From Sesamum alatum (taxonomy: Eukaryota > Streptophyta > Magnoliopsida > Lamiales > Pedaliaceae), in the NCBI GenBank assembly GCA_034509735.1, contig JACGWO010000010.1:14149193-14213192 (forward strand): a DNA stretch of 64,000 bases, in the 5' to 3' direction. The notes beneath the pieces were generated by a model. That model was not told the origin of the DNA. It ran no database searches and saw only the letters and a list, made by a program, of their open reading frames with translations. Both the position numbers and the translations under genes were made by a program. This document shows, piece after piece, positions 23,486 to 34,009 of the stretch (positions are counted from its first letter, which is position 1; every line of letters starts with the position of its first letter).

Positions 23486-26400
23486 TTACTCCGCCTTGAG
23501 TGAATTTGCTATATCAATAACAAAGCGGTACTTCACATCAGATTTCAACAGACGTTCCATAGCCGTGTTCACGTAATCCATAGGGATCATCTCCACATCT
23601 GGTAGTATGTTGTGTTTAGCAGCAAAATCAATCATCTCCTGTGTCTCCTTCAATCCTCCCGTTGCACTTCCGATTATAGCCCTCCTTCCTATTATTCCAT
23701 GATAGGTTATCCAAAAATGATACATTGTATCAAACTAACCAAGAAAAAAGAAGTGGATTGGAGTTCTTACCAATAAGCAAGGGAAAAATAGGTATTTCTA
23801 AGCTTTGTGGAAGACCAACTAAGATAAGCTTCCCTTCGGGTTTCAACAAGCTTACTAACATAAAAAGAGAATGAGTTGCAGACACTGTATCGATGATACC
23901 GTCCAATGTGCCTATTGCAGCCTATATATACACAAGCACAGTAAGTTAGTCATATCATATCGTTAGTACTTTAGTAATATATCGTCCAGATAACTAATAA
24001 TGATAGGGGTATATCATAATTATACCCACAGGGACATAAATACTCTTTTACTAAGGGAAAATACCATAAAAACCATCCGGATTCGCACCCTTGGGTCTCG
24101 GATGGAGTTGCCCGACCCCACCTACTCTAGATGACCCACAAACTGAGCCTTTGATCACCTGATCACACCTAACTGGAGATGGCACCACGTGGACCAGGCA
24201 AATGGGCACATTGGCCCTATATATAAATACATTCATTATGCTTCATTTATGGGAAGATATATTTATTAGAATTACTAGCATTAAATATTCCAAGTTCGAA
24301 TTATATTATATCTCCATCTCGAGCTGACTTAAGCATCGGGGGTCTTAGTTGGGACCTCCCAGCACGATGTGTTCTTTTCTCAGGTCCCATACTGCGTCTA
24401 GGGTACTCTTAGAGCGACCTCAATCTCCTATCCGGATCAAATATGCCAATAAACTGATAGGATAGGATAGAAATTAGTGATGTCACATAAATAAATTACC
24501 TGCATCTGTTCTGGGTCACGACTAACCAGAAATTCGTCTGCGCCTAGCTTTTCTATTGCTTCCTGCTTCTTATTAATCGATGTACTAATGACCGTCACCC
24601 TACACCCGAAAGCCTTAGCAAACTTCACCGCGAGATGGCCAAGTCCACCAAGACCAACGATCCCAACGCTAACTCCTGGCTTGTCGAGTCCAAAGTGCCT
24701 CAATGGACTATATGTTGTGATCCCTGCACAGAGGAGAGGGGCACCGGCATCGAGTGGAAAGTTTTCAGGCCAATGTACGACGAAATGCTCGTCGGCCACC
24801 ATGATGTCGGAGTAACCTCCCTGTGTGATGCTGCCATCATAGTAAGGCATACTGTAGGTGAGGATCTGTTTGGCACAGTAATTCTCAAGATCTCTATCGC
24901 ACATGTCGCATTGGCGACAAGATCCAACCAAGCAACCAACACCTACTTTGTCCCCCACCTTGAATTTCTTCACCTCGCTGCCTACTTCAGTCACTACTCC
25001 GACAATCTCATGCCTGCACCAAACAACACCTCTTTAGCATATTCATATGTAGGACTTCCCTTCAATACAGTTTCAAATTAATAATGTTTTCAATGGTATT
25101 GATATGATAATTTCAAGTTATAATAAATTTACAAATCCTCAACAATCAATTTCAACTCTTTTCAGTTTTTACGCAAAATTACAATTTTGATACATAAGTA
25201 CAATTTCAGTACTGTGCGAATCAGTTTAAGCAATTTTGTTGTTTAATTTCAAAATTTTTACACATTGAGAACAAAGATGGCGGAAAAGTTTAGAAGATCA
25301 ACCAAGGGGCACGACTAATTTTGATAATTTTAAGAAAAATCGAAGGTCAAAATTGATGTTGAAACATGAGATACCAAAAAATGTTTTAATAACTCACTTA
25401 GAGAACCGAAAGTGAAATTACTATGTTTTATTGAAGGGGATAAAATGTAATTTACCTCCCTGTGATATGACAAATGAACAAATTACCCCCCATGAAAAAA
25501 ATAGCAATTTATCTCTCAGTATTCTTTAAAATGAAGCAATTTCTTCCTTGTCGAGGAAGGTAAATAGCTCCATTTTAAAGAACATGGAGAGGTAAATTGA
25601 TTTATTTTAAAGGACACTGTGAGATAAATTACTATTTTATTTTTTATAGATTTGTTCATTTACAATATTACACGAAGGTTGCTTGCATTCTTCCCTTTAC
25701 TGTATTGATTTAGGACTCAAACTTTAACTTTACAACAACTTATAAATCCAGCTGAATTTATAATTAGAATTATATTGATAATATCATTATTTTACTTTTA
25801 TCTTGTCGTAGTACATACATTCTATCTCTCAGTAAGTTCACTAAATAGATATTCAAATGGCAAAATGAAACCTTACAAAAAACACGCACTCGCATCATTT
25901 TACACATTGAAATAGAGTTTAATGAAATTTAGCCTTATAATATTATAAATGAGCAAATTATCCCTCTATGAAAAAAAAATAACAATTTACTCCCTGTATT
26001 TTTAAAAATAAAGCAAATTACCCCCCTATACAGGGAGGTGAATTGCTTTATTTTAAAAACTACAAGGGTTAAATTGCTTCATTTTTAAAAACACAAGAGA
26101 ATAAATTACTATTTAATTTTTTATAGAGAAATAATTTGCTTATTTACAATATCACATGAGGGTTACTTGCATTTTTTTCTATTGAAATACGTACCCAGGC
26201 ACCATGGGAAACTGAGTGAAACCCAACTCATTCTTGGCCATATGAAGATCTGAATGGCACACGCCACAGTACAGGATTTTGAGCTGCACATCATGCTCTC
26301 CGGTAGCTCTGCACACTCACCCCAAAACAACAATGAATAATTGTATCCATTAGTTATATTTGATCTCACGTGAATATATTAATAGGTACAAAATCTCTCT

Positions 26401-27256
26401 AAATAAAAAAAATTAATAATAATAATGTGACCCTTAAACTTTTATAAAAGGAATTCACTGCTTCTCACGTAGGGAATCGTGTTGCCAATTTTTTTTTAAA
26501 CAATTTGAGAGGTCGTATTGCCCGTTTCTTTATACCTAGAAGAGTTTTTGTCAAGAAACTTAGGGTCTGTGTGTTATTAGTGTCATTATTGGATTAAATG
26601 TACTTTTGGTACCGTAACTTAGGTCATTTGGCGTTTTCGTCCTTTAACATTCTAGGATAGTAAATAGGTCTTGTAATTTTTAATTTTTTCGCAATTTTGG
26701 TCCTTCAGTCACCGGAGTTTGCAAATATTGCCGAAACATTTTTTTAATTTGGGGCTTTTGTTTCCATTGATCAATTTAATGGACCAAAATCACGAAAAAT
26801 TATAAGTTACAGGACCTATTTGCTACACTAGAAAGATAAAGGACTAAAACACCAAAATATAAAAGATATAGGACAAAAATTCGGTTCCATGCTGGCAATA
26901 ATTTGACCAATGGGAACAAAAACCCCAAATTAAAAAAAATTCTGATAACATTTGCAAACTCCGGTTATTGAAGGACCAAAATCGCGAAAAATTTAAAAAT
27001 TACAGGACATATTTTCTAACCTAGAAAAATAAATGGTTAAAACGCCAAAATGCAAAAGATACAGGACGAAAAATGCATTTAAACCTTATTTTTATAGAGT
27101 TGTGTTGCATTTAATCGTACAACCAGTGGGAAATTGAGAAATATATGTAGGTACGTACCTTCTGGAGAAGTTGAATGGAGAAAAAATTCCAGATGTGTCT
27201 TTGGCAGCCCATCCAAAAGCCTTCACTGGGTGCTCTGTTTCTGGTGATGTCGCCAT
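23486..27256 (-). CDS. CAD: Cinnamyl-alcohol-dehydrogenase family protein (class II CAD / 8-hydroxygeraniol or mannitol dehydrogenase-like), five exons, 359 aa
   Basis: Zinc-dependent NADP(H) medium-chain dehydrogenase, expected in the cytosol, interconverting alcohols and aldehydes. Exons: 27256-27159, 26308-26195, 25013-24500, 23921-23771, 23698-ending sequence corrected to 23688-23486; all introns are GT-AG and phases join cleanly to 359 codons plus TAA. Start [16 protein letters not shown] matches family N-termini. Catalytic zinc ligands C47, H72 (PGHE) and C166; structural zinc C103, C106, C109, C117; nucleotide-binding GLGGLG at 191-196; S214-T215-S216 at the NADP phosphate pocket. C-terminus [17 protein letters not shown]. 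Length is normal for the family and no lesion is seen. Introns 1-3 contain transposon pieces. The sequence looks closer to the ELI3/8-hydroxygeraniol dehydrogenase group than to lignin CADs; the substrate is not provable from sequence. Confidence 0.93.
24050..24440 (+). mobile_element. LTR-like fragment in CAD intron 3
   Basis: Plus-strand features of a Gypsy LTR: CTATATATAAATAC at ~24,218 as a TATA region, then GAGCTGACTTAAGCATCGGGG at ~24,322-24,342, the plant LTR signature also present as ACTGACTTG-GCGTCGGAGTG in the Gypsy LTRs at 49,870 and 59,110. No internal region, primer site or clear duplication, so a solo LTR or fragment; borders are approximate. Confidence 0.45.
25437..25695. mobile_element. 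MITE in CAD intron 2 (family M1, copy 1)
   Basis: ~260-bp imperfect inverted repeat. Left arm GGGATAAAATGTAATTTACC...AATGAACAAATTACC; right arm complementary, ending TTGCTTGCATTCTTCCC. The arms contain repeated AATTTACCTCCCTG-type blocks. Same family as 25,908 and 61,292. Confidence 0.65.
25908..26184. mobile_element. MITE in CAD intron 2 (family M1, copy 2)
   Basis: Same layout as the 25,437 copy: AATATTATAAATGAGCAAATTA on the left, TTTGCTTATTTACAATATCAC on the right, central CTATACAGGGAGGTGAATTG hinge. The right end abuts exon 2's splice donor (26,194) within ~15 bp. Confidence 0.65.
26591..27085. mobile_element. Foldback MITE in CAD intron 1
   Basis: ~495-bp inverted repeat. Left GGATTAAATGTACTTTTGG with GGTCATTTGGCGTTTTCGTC; right complement with AAACGCCAAAATGCAAAAG and ATGCATTTAAACC. 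A second inner pair (ACCGGAGTTTGCAAATATTG / GCAAACTCCGGTTATTG) shows nested or compound structure. No perfect target duplication. Confidence 0.6.
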
Positions 27257-27326
27257 TCACAGCTTTCTACCAAAACCACAAAGCTCAGAAATGCAAAATG
27301 AGTTTCTAAAGAGGGACCAGACTTGG

Positions 27327-27334
27327 TATTTAAA
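27327..27334 (-). promoter_or_regulatory. TATA box of the CAD gene
   Basis: TTTAAATA on the minus strand, ~71-78 nt upstream of the ATG at 27,256, giving a short leader of ~40-45 nt. Upstream is AT-rich up to the TIR element ending at 27,531. Confidence 0.55.
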
Positions 27335-27530
27335 GGCGTCTTTTAGTACGAAATAATTCTACAAACTAATGCAAAATGAAAATTGTTCTTTTTTTATTTT
27401 TTTAAATTTCAATGGAAGCTAAAAGTATGATGATGTACATCTTCCATTATTTGGAAAAGAAATCAGAAGAAACCGCAGAATATATGTGACTGCTTGTGAT
27501 CTCATATCATTTCAGTAAGCATTCAATTGA

Positions 27531-28309
27531 GGGTAGATTTCAGTTTTTGTCTCATATATTGGATCCAGTTTAATTTTGATATTATTCATTATAAAAATTT
27601 TAATTTCAGGATAATATTTTACGATTTATTTCAATTGTGATCCCAAGTAAACAATTGACGGAAATCGTTAACTGCCGTTAAAAGGAGGCATGATAATCCA
27701 CCTGTTTCTTCTTTGTTTCAATCACCTCTTCTGCCGCATGTTGCAAGATAATCCATCTTCTGCCTCTTTTTGGACATCTTTCCGTAGATTTTGTTTAACT
27801 TGCGAAGAAGCCCATGTATGATTTTTTTCATCCTTGTGCACATTGGTGGGTCTTCCCACACAAAAATACCATACCCTCTAGCAATTTTATCACAACCATA
27901 AAATCTTCTTTTCGAATTAACACTCGTCCATGAGGTTCTTAAAGATGGTTTCTTACCACAATAACACATGAGAGTTCTAATTATAGAAGTCGAATCAGTT
28001 GTTAACTCCATTTTTTCATAGATGGAAGAGGAATTTGGGTATATATGGAAGAGAGAAAATGGTGAATGAACCTTAATTTTTATTTTCCTCTATTTTCTGT
28101 CATTTCATGTATTTATTTCCCTCCAAATACGCATCATATGAGATGCACATGTCTTCTTTTAACGGCAGATAACGATTTTCGTCAATTTTTTACGTTGGTA
28201 CCAGAATTGACATAAATTGAAAAATATAATCATGAAATTGAGATTTTCGTAATGAATAGGACCAAAATTAATTGGGCTTAATATATGGGACCAAAAATGA
28301 AATTTTCCC
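27531..28309 (-). mobile_element. Terminal-inverted-repeat element carrying a GRF zinc-finger ORF
   Basis: 779 bp with ~155-bp inverted repeats: GGGTAGATTTCAGTTTTTGT (left) and the inverse of a right end GGGAAAATTTCATTTTTGG. Inside both arms lie ATTGACG(G/A)AAATCGTTA and CTGCCGTTAAAAG. Long TIRs with a short central ORF resemble a MULE-type non-autonomous or gene-carrying element. No 9-bp duplication could be confirmed. It lies ~275 bp upstream of the CAD start. Confidence 0.6.
27718..28011 (-). CDS. Small GRF-type zinc-finger protein (97 aa), likely transposon-borne
   Basis: The GRF zinc finger is a short Cys-rich nucleic-acid-binding fold; in plants many small GRF proteins are hypothetical and repeat-associated. 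Visible: CYCGK at residues 16-20, NSKRRFYGC at 32-40, then GIFVWEDPPMC at 48-58 and a basic, helix-prone C-terminus (RMKKIIHGLLRKLNKIYGK). In the family a Cys normally precedes GxFxW; here residue 47 is Tyr (TAT, one transition from TGT), so one zinc ligand looks lost. The ORF fills the space between the two TIRs. Whether it is expressed is unknown. Confidence 0.6.
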   Translation of the reverse strand: MELTTDSTSIIRTLMCYCGKKPSLRTSWTSVNSKRRFYGCDKIARGYGIFVWEDPPMCTRMKKIIHGLLRKLNKIYGKMSKKRQKMDYLATCGRRGD

Positions 28310-29080
28310 GTCGAAATGAATTTGATTGAGATAAAAGTGTTAGAAAAATATAATGATTATAATTAATATGATATGTTTTTTTTTAAAAGTAGTGAAATGC
28401 GTTTGAAATGTACTTTAAAACATTTCTCACAAACAAAAACATATCTGGACAATAAGAGATTCCACGAGATGAGATGAAATGAGATTTATCACACAAGCAA
28501 ACATAACCTTGATTTTCTACGCCTGCTATAGTGTATATTTTTTTTAAAAAAAAGATAATTATATAATTATATCAATAAATTAAATAATTATCCATTTGAT
28601 TAGTACACCAATATAACAAAAAATAATTAAACAAATTACAATAAACTAATAACGAAGAAATAAAGATCAACATATTTAGTGGGATTTGAACCCATTTATG
28701 AGTTTGAGTTGTTATTTTAGACCAGAGTTGAAGAAACCATTTTCTTTCCTTTTTAAGGTACTTATACACCAATTTTCTAAAAAATAGTGGTTCAAAATTA
28801 CTGATATCACATAATATTTTGATTAAAAAAATTGCTTTAGGGGAAATTTTTATTCTCAGAAATTAAAAAAGAAATATTTTAGAATGTCTAAAAAGAAAAC
28901 TAGAATAATAAACTACAATATAAATAATGCATCGGGAGAAAAACAGAACATGGATTGGGCAACTGAGGGAATATTGCATTTTCGTCTTATATCTTATAAT
29001 CAACATATTTTTTGGTCAATTATTTCTCATTTATTGTCTCATAAGTTAAAAGAAAATTTCATTTGTAATCATTTTCTCAG
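28310..29080. other. Intergenic, no gene recognised
   Basis: AT-rich sequence with short ORFs (28,572-28,772 minus, 28,884-29,090 plus) that lack recognisable domains. Confidence 0.4.
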
Positions 29081-29190
29081 ATTCTGTTAGTATTTTAACA
29101 AAAAATGAATGTCTTTATTAATTTTTTATCTTTTTAAATAACGATCACATTTCTAGTAGGTGTCTTTTCCTATTAAAATACTAACAGAAT
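29081..29190. repeat. 110-bp hairpin with perfect 18-bp inverted repeats
   Basis: ATTCTGTTAGTATTTTAA at 29,081-29,098 and its exact complement at 29,173-29,190. Probably a small MITE; the flanks show no convincing duplication. Confidence 0.6.
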
Positions 29191-29889
29191 TCTATACAAT
29201 CACGTGACTGTAATTTCAAACTTTTAATGTATTATATTACAAGTAGAAACGAATAGTTTTGGCTCACGTATCTTGCTATCCACCAGCGGCCAGCCACATG
29301 CGTTCATCAACTGTCCCTTTGCATAACACAAACAAACAGATTAATAAAAAAAGGCCTCGCGCGACCCATGCGGAGAGAGAGATACGTTTAAAGTACATAT
29401 GTTATTATTCTTGTCCAGGAAAATAGAGAAAAAGGACAATGCGAATTTTGAGGTCGAATTTCGTGTGGTTGTCACATTCTGGAAATGCATTGCGATTATC
29501 TTGAACTAGCAATCGTGATCCGTTATTTTTGTGTGCATATAATAATTTTTGTTTTATTATTTTAAGTCGATTATTCTGATAGTGTTTTTATACTTTTGAA
29601 ATTCTAAAATTTTTTTCTTTATTGTTTCTAAATTTTTAGTATATTACTTCATTAAAACTCTTTATTTCAAAGTTCATTTTAAGTCCTTTTTAATTTGTTA
29701 TTATCTAAATTATTATTGTATGGTTGTTAGTCAAATTATTATTTAAGTTTATTATAGAGTCGTAACTATTTTTTTCTAGTCATAATTTTTTGTATGATAT
29801 AACATTTTATTTGTTTATGTTATAAGACAACCATAAATTTAAATAATAATTGCTCAAATGAACACCTAAAATTCATAAATAAAAAATAA
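29191..29889. other. Intergenic, no gene recognised
   Basis: AT-rich with a short GC-richer patch near 29,355-29,375 (CGCGCGACCC). No ORF with recognisable content. Confidence 0.35.
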
Positions 29890-30469
29890 AATAGGTACAT
29901 TCGGACCTGATCCGGGCTTTTCCTGGGCGTGGTCCAGGCCTCAATCGGGCCGGTCCATGTGCTGGGCCGAAAATTTTAAATTGATCCAATTGGGGCACAT
30001 TTAAAGGTCCAGGACCACCTGAGGACCAGTTATAAACAGTAGTGGACTGGTTTTGAATCGGGCTTTTGCGAGCTGGTTAGTGCCGATTCTGGATCAACTT
30101 TGCCCATTGTGCATCTTGAAACATATCCCCTATAAATACACCAAGAAATGGAAAATTCAGGACATCAACAAAAAAAATATATATATAGAAGAAAGAAGGG
30201 AAAAATATTCAAATGCATGAAAGTTCAGAATGTAATACACGATTCTCTCTTAAACCATTTTTTTGAGTTGTATAATTAACACCTCATCAAGTTGGTGCTA
30301 CCCGTGGGAACTCAAATAGAATATTGAGGAGATGAATTATGATGGGATCTCGGGAACTAGGAGAAAGGATCAACGGAGATGCCCGTTACCTAAGAGGAAC
30401 AAGAGATGGATCTATAGGTCCTCAAGGGCCCACCCTAGCCTGATTTATATATATATATATATATATATA

Positions 30470-30967
30470 GGGTTAATTACACTTAGACCCCCTCTAAAAA
30501 TGCATAATTACACTTTCCCCTAAAGAAGTTTTGAAATTACACTTACACCCCCTTTGAAAATTCTCTGTTTACACCTGACCTCCATTCGTTACAGTTTTGA
30601 CGAAAAATGTTCATTTCAACAAAAATAATTACATAAATTTTTAATTTTACCTTTCGCTTAACATTCTCGTATAATAATTTTGTACTTATAAGGAAAAAAT
30701 ATAATAATATTGGCCTCACTCGATATGTATATATTACACTTATCCTCTTATAAGTACAAAAATATACATGAAAATGTTAAATAATGGGAAAATTGAAAAA
30801 ATTTGTAATTATTTTTGTTGGCGTGAACATTTTTCGTCCAAACTTTAACGAATGGGGGTCAAGTGTAAACAGAGAATTTTTGGAGGGGGTGTAAGTGTAA
30901 TTTCAAAACTTCTTTGGGGGAAAATGTAATTATGCATTTTCAGAGGGGGTCTAAGTGTAATTAACCC
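30470..30967. mobile_element. 498-bp MITE inside a TA microsatellite
   Basis: ~140-bp inverted repeats starting GGGTTAATTACACTTAGACC and ending in the complement. Internal pairs such as AAAATGCATAATTACA and ACTTCTTT-GGGG fold back. The termini resemble the MULE end GGGTAATTACATCC at 38,016, so a MULE-derived MITE is likely. Both flanks are (TA)n (30,445-30,469 and 30,968-30,984), which hides any 9-bp duplication. Confidence 0.7.
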
Positions 30968-31103
30968 TATATATATATATATATTGATGATAAGCCTGAA
31001 TTATATGAATATGGAAGACATAAGTGGATTATGCGAAGAAGCCGTAGAAAGGGGGGACCAAACCGCCCTCCAATGGATGCAAGATAGAAAGGGGGAGCCT
31101 GCT

Positions 31104-32124
31104 TAGACTTGTTAATGGGCGGGTATTACCCAGACTCGGACCCATTATTTATATAATAGACCCGGACTTGAACCTATTATTTTTATATTAGACTCGGACC
31201 CGGACACATACCCATTGTAATAAGTGTTTCGGGTATGGGTAGGGTCTAAACCAAAAAATACTAGCGGGTATGGGTCTTGATTGGGTAAAATCTAATACTA
31301 TAAAAATTCATAAATATCCGTTAACTTATAATCATTGAACTTGTAAATTTTTAATAGATTAATCAAGTCGATTTTACTTGTCATCTAAAATTCTTAATTT
31401 TTGTACATAGTTTTTTTTTTTTTTTTTTTTTTACTTTTACGTATTGATATTTTGAAAAAAAAAATGCCAGAATTTTTCATCTTTATTTTCGTAGTGACAA
31501 CTGCGAATTAAACTTTTGATAAAATTAATTTGAATGTAAAGTGATAAGTCAAGCTAAACTAATATATGGTACTAATAAAATTTGTTCAAATTTGAATTGT
31601 AAAAAACTCATGAAATGAAAGTTCAACGGATTTTCAAATCAATAAGAAAAATCATTCTAAAGTTAAAATATATTTTTCATACATTTTTCTTGTTGGTTAT
31701 TTAATTTACGTTCCTATATCGAATCTATGTCGATGTGTAGTTGGTTAATATGATTCATTATTTGAACAAAGTCAATATTGTTATGTATATTTCAACGATA
31801 TTCAATCTGCACATGTTAAAAATTCAAATAACTTTTAATTTGATTTATTGACAGTAAGATCATATAATATATTTAATAAACTAATTTAGTAGTATGTTTT
31901 TGTGATATCATTTACAAAGAAACATATATAATTAGTTTATTCATTTTAATGTGTAAGACCCAATGGGTAAGACCCATCATGGACCCAATTAGTATGGATA
32001 TAGAATGGGTAAGACCCAATAGGTATTCTATGGGTAGGGTCCGGGTAAAATACATAAATAATAACTATGGGCATTTATCGGGTCCAGGTCCGGGTAGGGT
32101 AATACCCGCCCATCGATAGGCCTA
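31104..32124. mobile_element. hAT-like non-autonomous element with 8-bp TSD
   Basis: 1021 bp. Ends TAGACTTGTTAATGGGCGGG and, inverted, TAGGCCTATCGATGGGCGGG. The flanks AGCCTGCT (31,096-31,103) and AGCCTGCC (32,125-32,132) match 7 of 8. Subterminal stretches are full of GGGTA/GGGTC-type motifs (TGGGTAAGACCC, TCCGGGTA). No transposase. 8-bp duplications and these ends fit the hAT superfamily. A poly-T run lies at 31,409-31,431. Confidence 0.75.
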
Positions 32125-32132
32125 AGCCTGCC

Positions 32133-33300
32133 AACTTGCCGCCGATGCGAGAAGCTACTAACCAACTAGGAAAAATGATTGGGTGAGAAGTAGTCAAGCT
32201 CCTAACTTGCTCGTGCTCAACCCAAAGTCCTACCAGGAGATTCACGAATAGAGGCCTTGCAATGAGAAGATGAGATACTACAAAAGCAGCTCAATCCCAC
32301 ATTAATAACTACGAAGAGGGGCAATCCATTCTCAAATGAAATATTAGCCGAACGCTGCCATTAAACGTCAAGATCCCTCAACTCACATCGTTAGAAGGTG
32401 AAAACAAAGACCAATGGATCACGTGGATCAATTCGTTGCTCACTATGGATCTGGTAAATCCTAATAACGCTATGTTGTGCAGAATCTTTCAAACTACTTG
32501 GGTAGGGCGAACACAAACTTGTTCCTTAGTTGCCTCCTGGATCTCTCTCAGGCTTCGATTAAATTGTGTCGGCATTTATACATCACTTTGTAGGAAATAA
32601 ACGGTACCCTAAATCCCCAGGTCACTTGTTTATGAGCATACAAGAAGAAAGAGAGCCATTGATAAATTATGTCCAACAATTTGCTAACAAAATACTCGAT
32701 GTCCGAAATATAGGCCCCGAACTCTTATCTGGAATAAAGGCCCAAGGATTGTAGAATGGAGGACTGGCAGGTTCCACACTACGTGAACCCTCAACCAATC
32801 TGTGATGATCTTTTAGTAAGAGCGGAAAAGTTCATTCTTATAGAGATGTCAAGAAAGATTAAAAATTTCAACCTCTAAATAAAGGAAACCACTAATGAAT
32901 TCCCTAAGAAAAGCCATGAAGGACACCACGATGATCGGCGATAAAAACTTGAGGTTTACACCCAGTTGAATGTCACTAAAACTTAAGCCCTAATGACCAT
33001 TGAGAAGAAGGAATATGCCCGTTGAAGGATAGTGATGACTATTAGAGGTCCTCGAAGTACTGCAACTTCCATCATGACAGACGGCACAACATGGAAGAAT
33101 GCTACCACTTAAAAGCAGAATCGGAACAACTAGTGCAAATGGGACACTGAAAAGAGTTAGTTCGACCTCAAAGGTCGAATTCGAAGGCAATTGGAAAAAG
33201 AAAGAGCCTATCCCTCGATGAATTAAAAGCTACCCGAAGCCATCAAAGAACGGGTAATTAGCCACAAAGGTCAATCGTTAACGTGATAAGGGAGGAAGTT
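32133..33300 (+). pseudogene. Gypsy gag remnant
   Basis: The plus strand reads, with frame changes, WITWINSLLTMDLVN near 32,420, the retrotransposon gag segment LFMSIQEEREPLINYVQQF in the 32,566-32,754 frame, and a zinc-binding stretch KYCNFHHDRRHNMEECYHLK near 33,055 (Cys-His pattern as in Tat gag proteins). The upstream gag part lies at 30,332-30,440 and 30,985-31,095, separated by the two insertions. Confidence 0.65.
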
Positions 33301-33339
33301 ATGGCAGAACCACCAAATCAGCCCGAAAAAAACATTTAA

Positions 33340-33535
33340 GGAAAATTGTGAATCAAATTAAAATGGCAAAGAAGGATCATGAGAGAACTAGGTTCATCAC
33401 GGAAAGAGGGTTATACTACTGCAATTTGATGCCTTCCCGATTAAGGAATACTGGGGCCCAAAGGTTGGTAAGCAAGATATTTGTCGAACAAATAGGAGAA
33501 ATATGGAGGTATACGTAGATGATATGCTACATTGA
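33340..33535 (+). pseudogene. Gypsy reverse-transcriptase fragment
   Basis: NQIKMAKKDHERTRFITERG, YYCNLMPF, then in other frames LRNTGAQRLVSKIF and MEVYVDDML, i.e. RT palm motifs including the YVDD box. It is joined to gag-side sequence with protease and the first RT motifs missing. Confidence 0.7.
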
Positions 33536-34004
33536 GTAAATATTGGCCCCTCCATCTTCTTGATGCCCACAAAACCCCTGGCTGCCACTCCCAACTAGCC
33601 ACTTGGAACCAATCTTCCACTGCAACAAAACCAAAAAAACCATGGTGAATTGCAGGAGCAAAACATTCAAGTGAACCCAAGAGTATGAGCCGCGCACAGC
33701 GGCAGCCAGCCACCACCATTGCCACCTCATCGCCTCCACGCCACCACCTCCGTGAATCCTGAATCGGGTTCAAGCTCTTGGTCGAATTCATTGTCGGGTT
33801 GGCTGAAATACTTGATTTTGAGGGTTTTGGGGCCAGAGGATGAGGGTTGTTTGGGCAGCCATAAGAGAAGACGCCATTGATTTAGGGAGATCCTAGTCTG
33901 GACCCGACTTGGTCAAACTTGAACAATTCATATGACAAGTACAATACACTTGTGGCGTGTAACCTCAATAATTTATATGGCAAGTGAAACACACTTGTGG
34001 CATG
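33536..34004. other. Intergenic with a two-unit imperfect repeat
   Basis: No gene is supported; minus ORFs here (33,441-33,791 and 33,527-33,739) overlap in different frames and lack domains. At 33,917-34,000 two ~40-bp units each read CAATAATTTATATGGCAAGT-like sequence followed by ACACTTGTGGC. Confidence 0.4.
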
Positions 34005-34009
34005 ATTGG

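Larger units (their letters stand above)
29890..33535 (+). mobile_element. Gypsy/Tat-like retrotransposon, deletion derivative with two nested insertions
   Basis: Order: LTR 3' part with a TATA region (CTATAAATACACC at ~30,132), LTR end near 30,288 (CACCTCATCA), primer-site-like TTGGTGCTACCCGTGGGAA at 30,292, gag start at 30,332, then gag and RT remnants to ~33,530. A MITE (30,470-30,967) and a hAT-like element (31,104-32,124) interrupt gag. Protease and the N-terminal half of RT are deleted. Neither the 5' LTR start nor a 3' LTR is clear. Confidence 0.65.

Noticed and set aside
24588..25081. Plus-strand ORFs of 75 and 148 aa across CAD exon 3
   Set aside because: Antisense shadows of the conserved CAD coding exon.
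33397..33791. Minus ORFs near the Gypsy RT fragment as a host gene
   Set aside because: Several overlapping frames, Trp/Gly-rich composition, no domain, no splice or promoter support.
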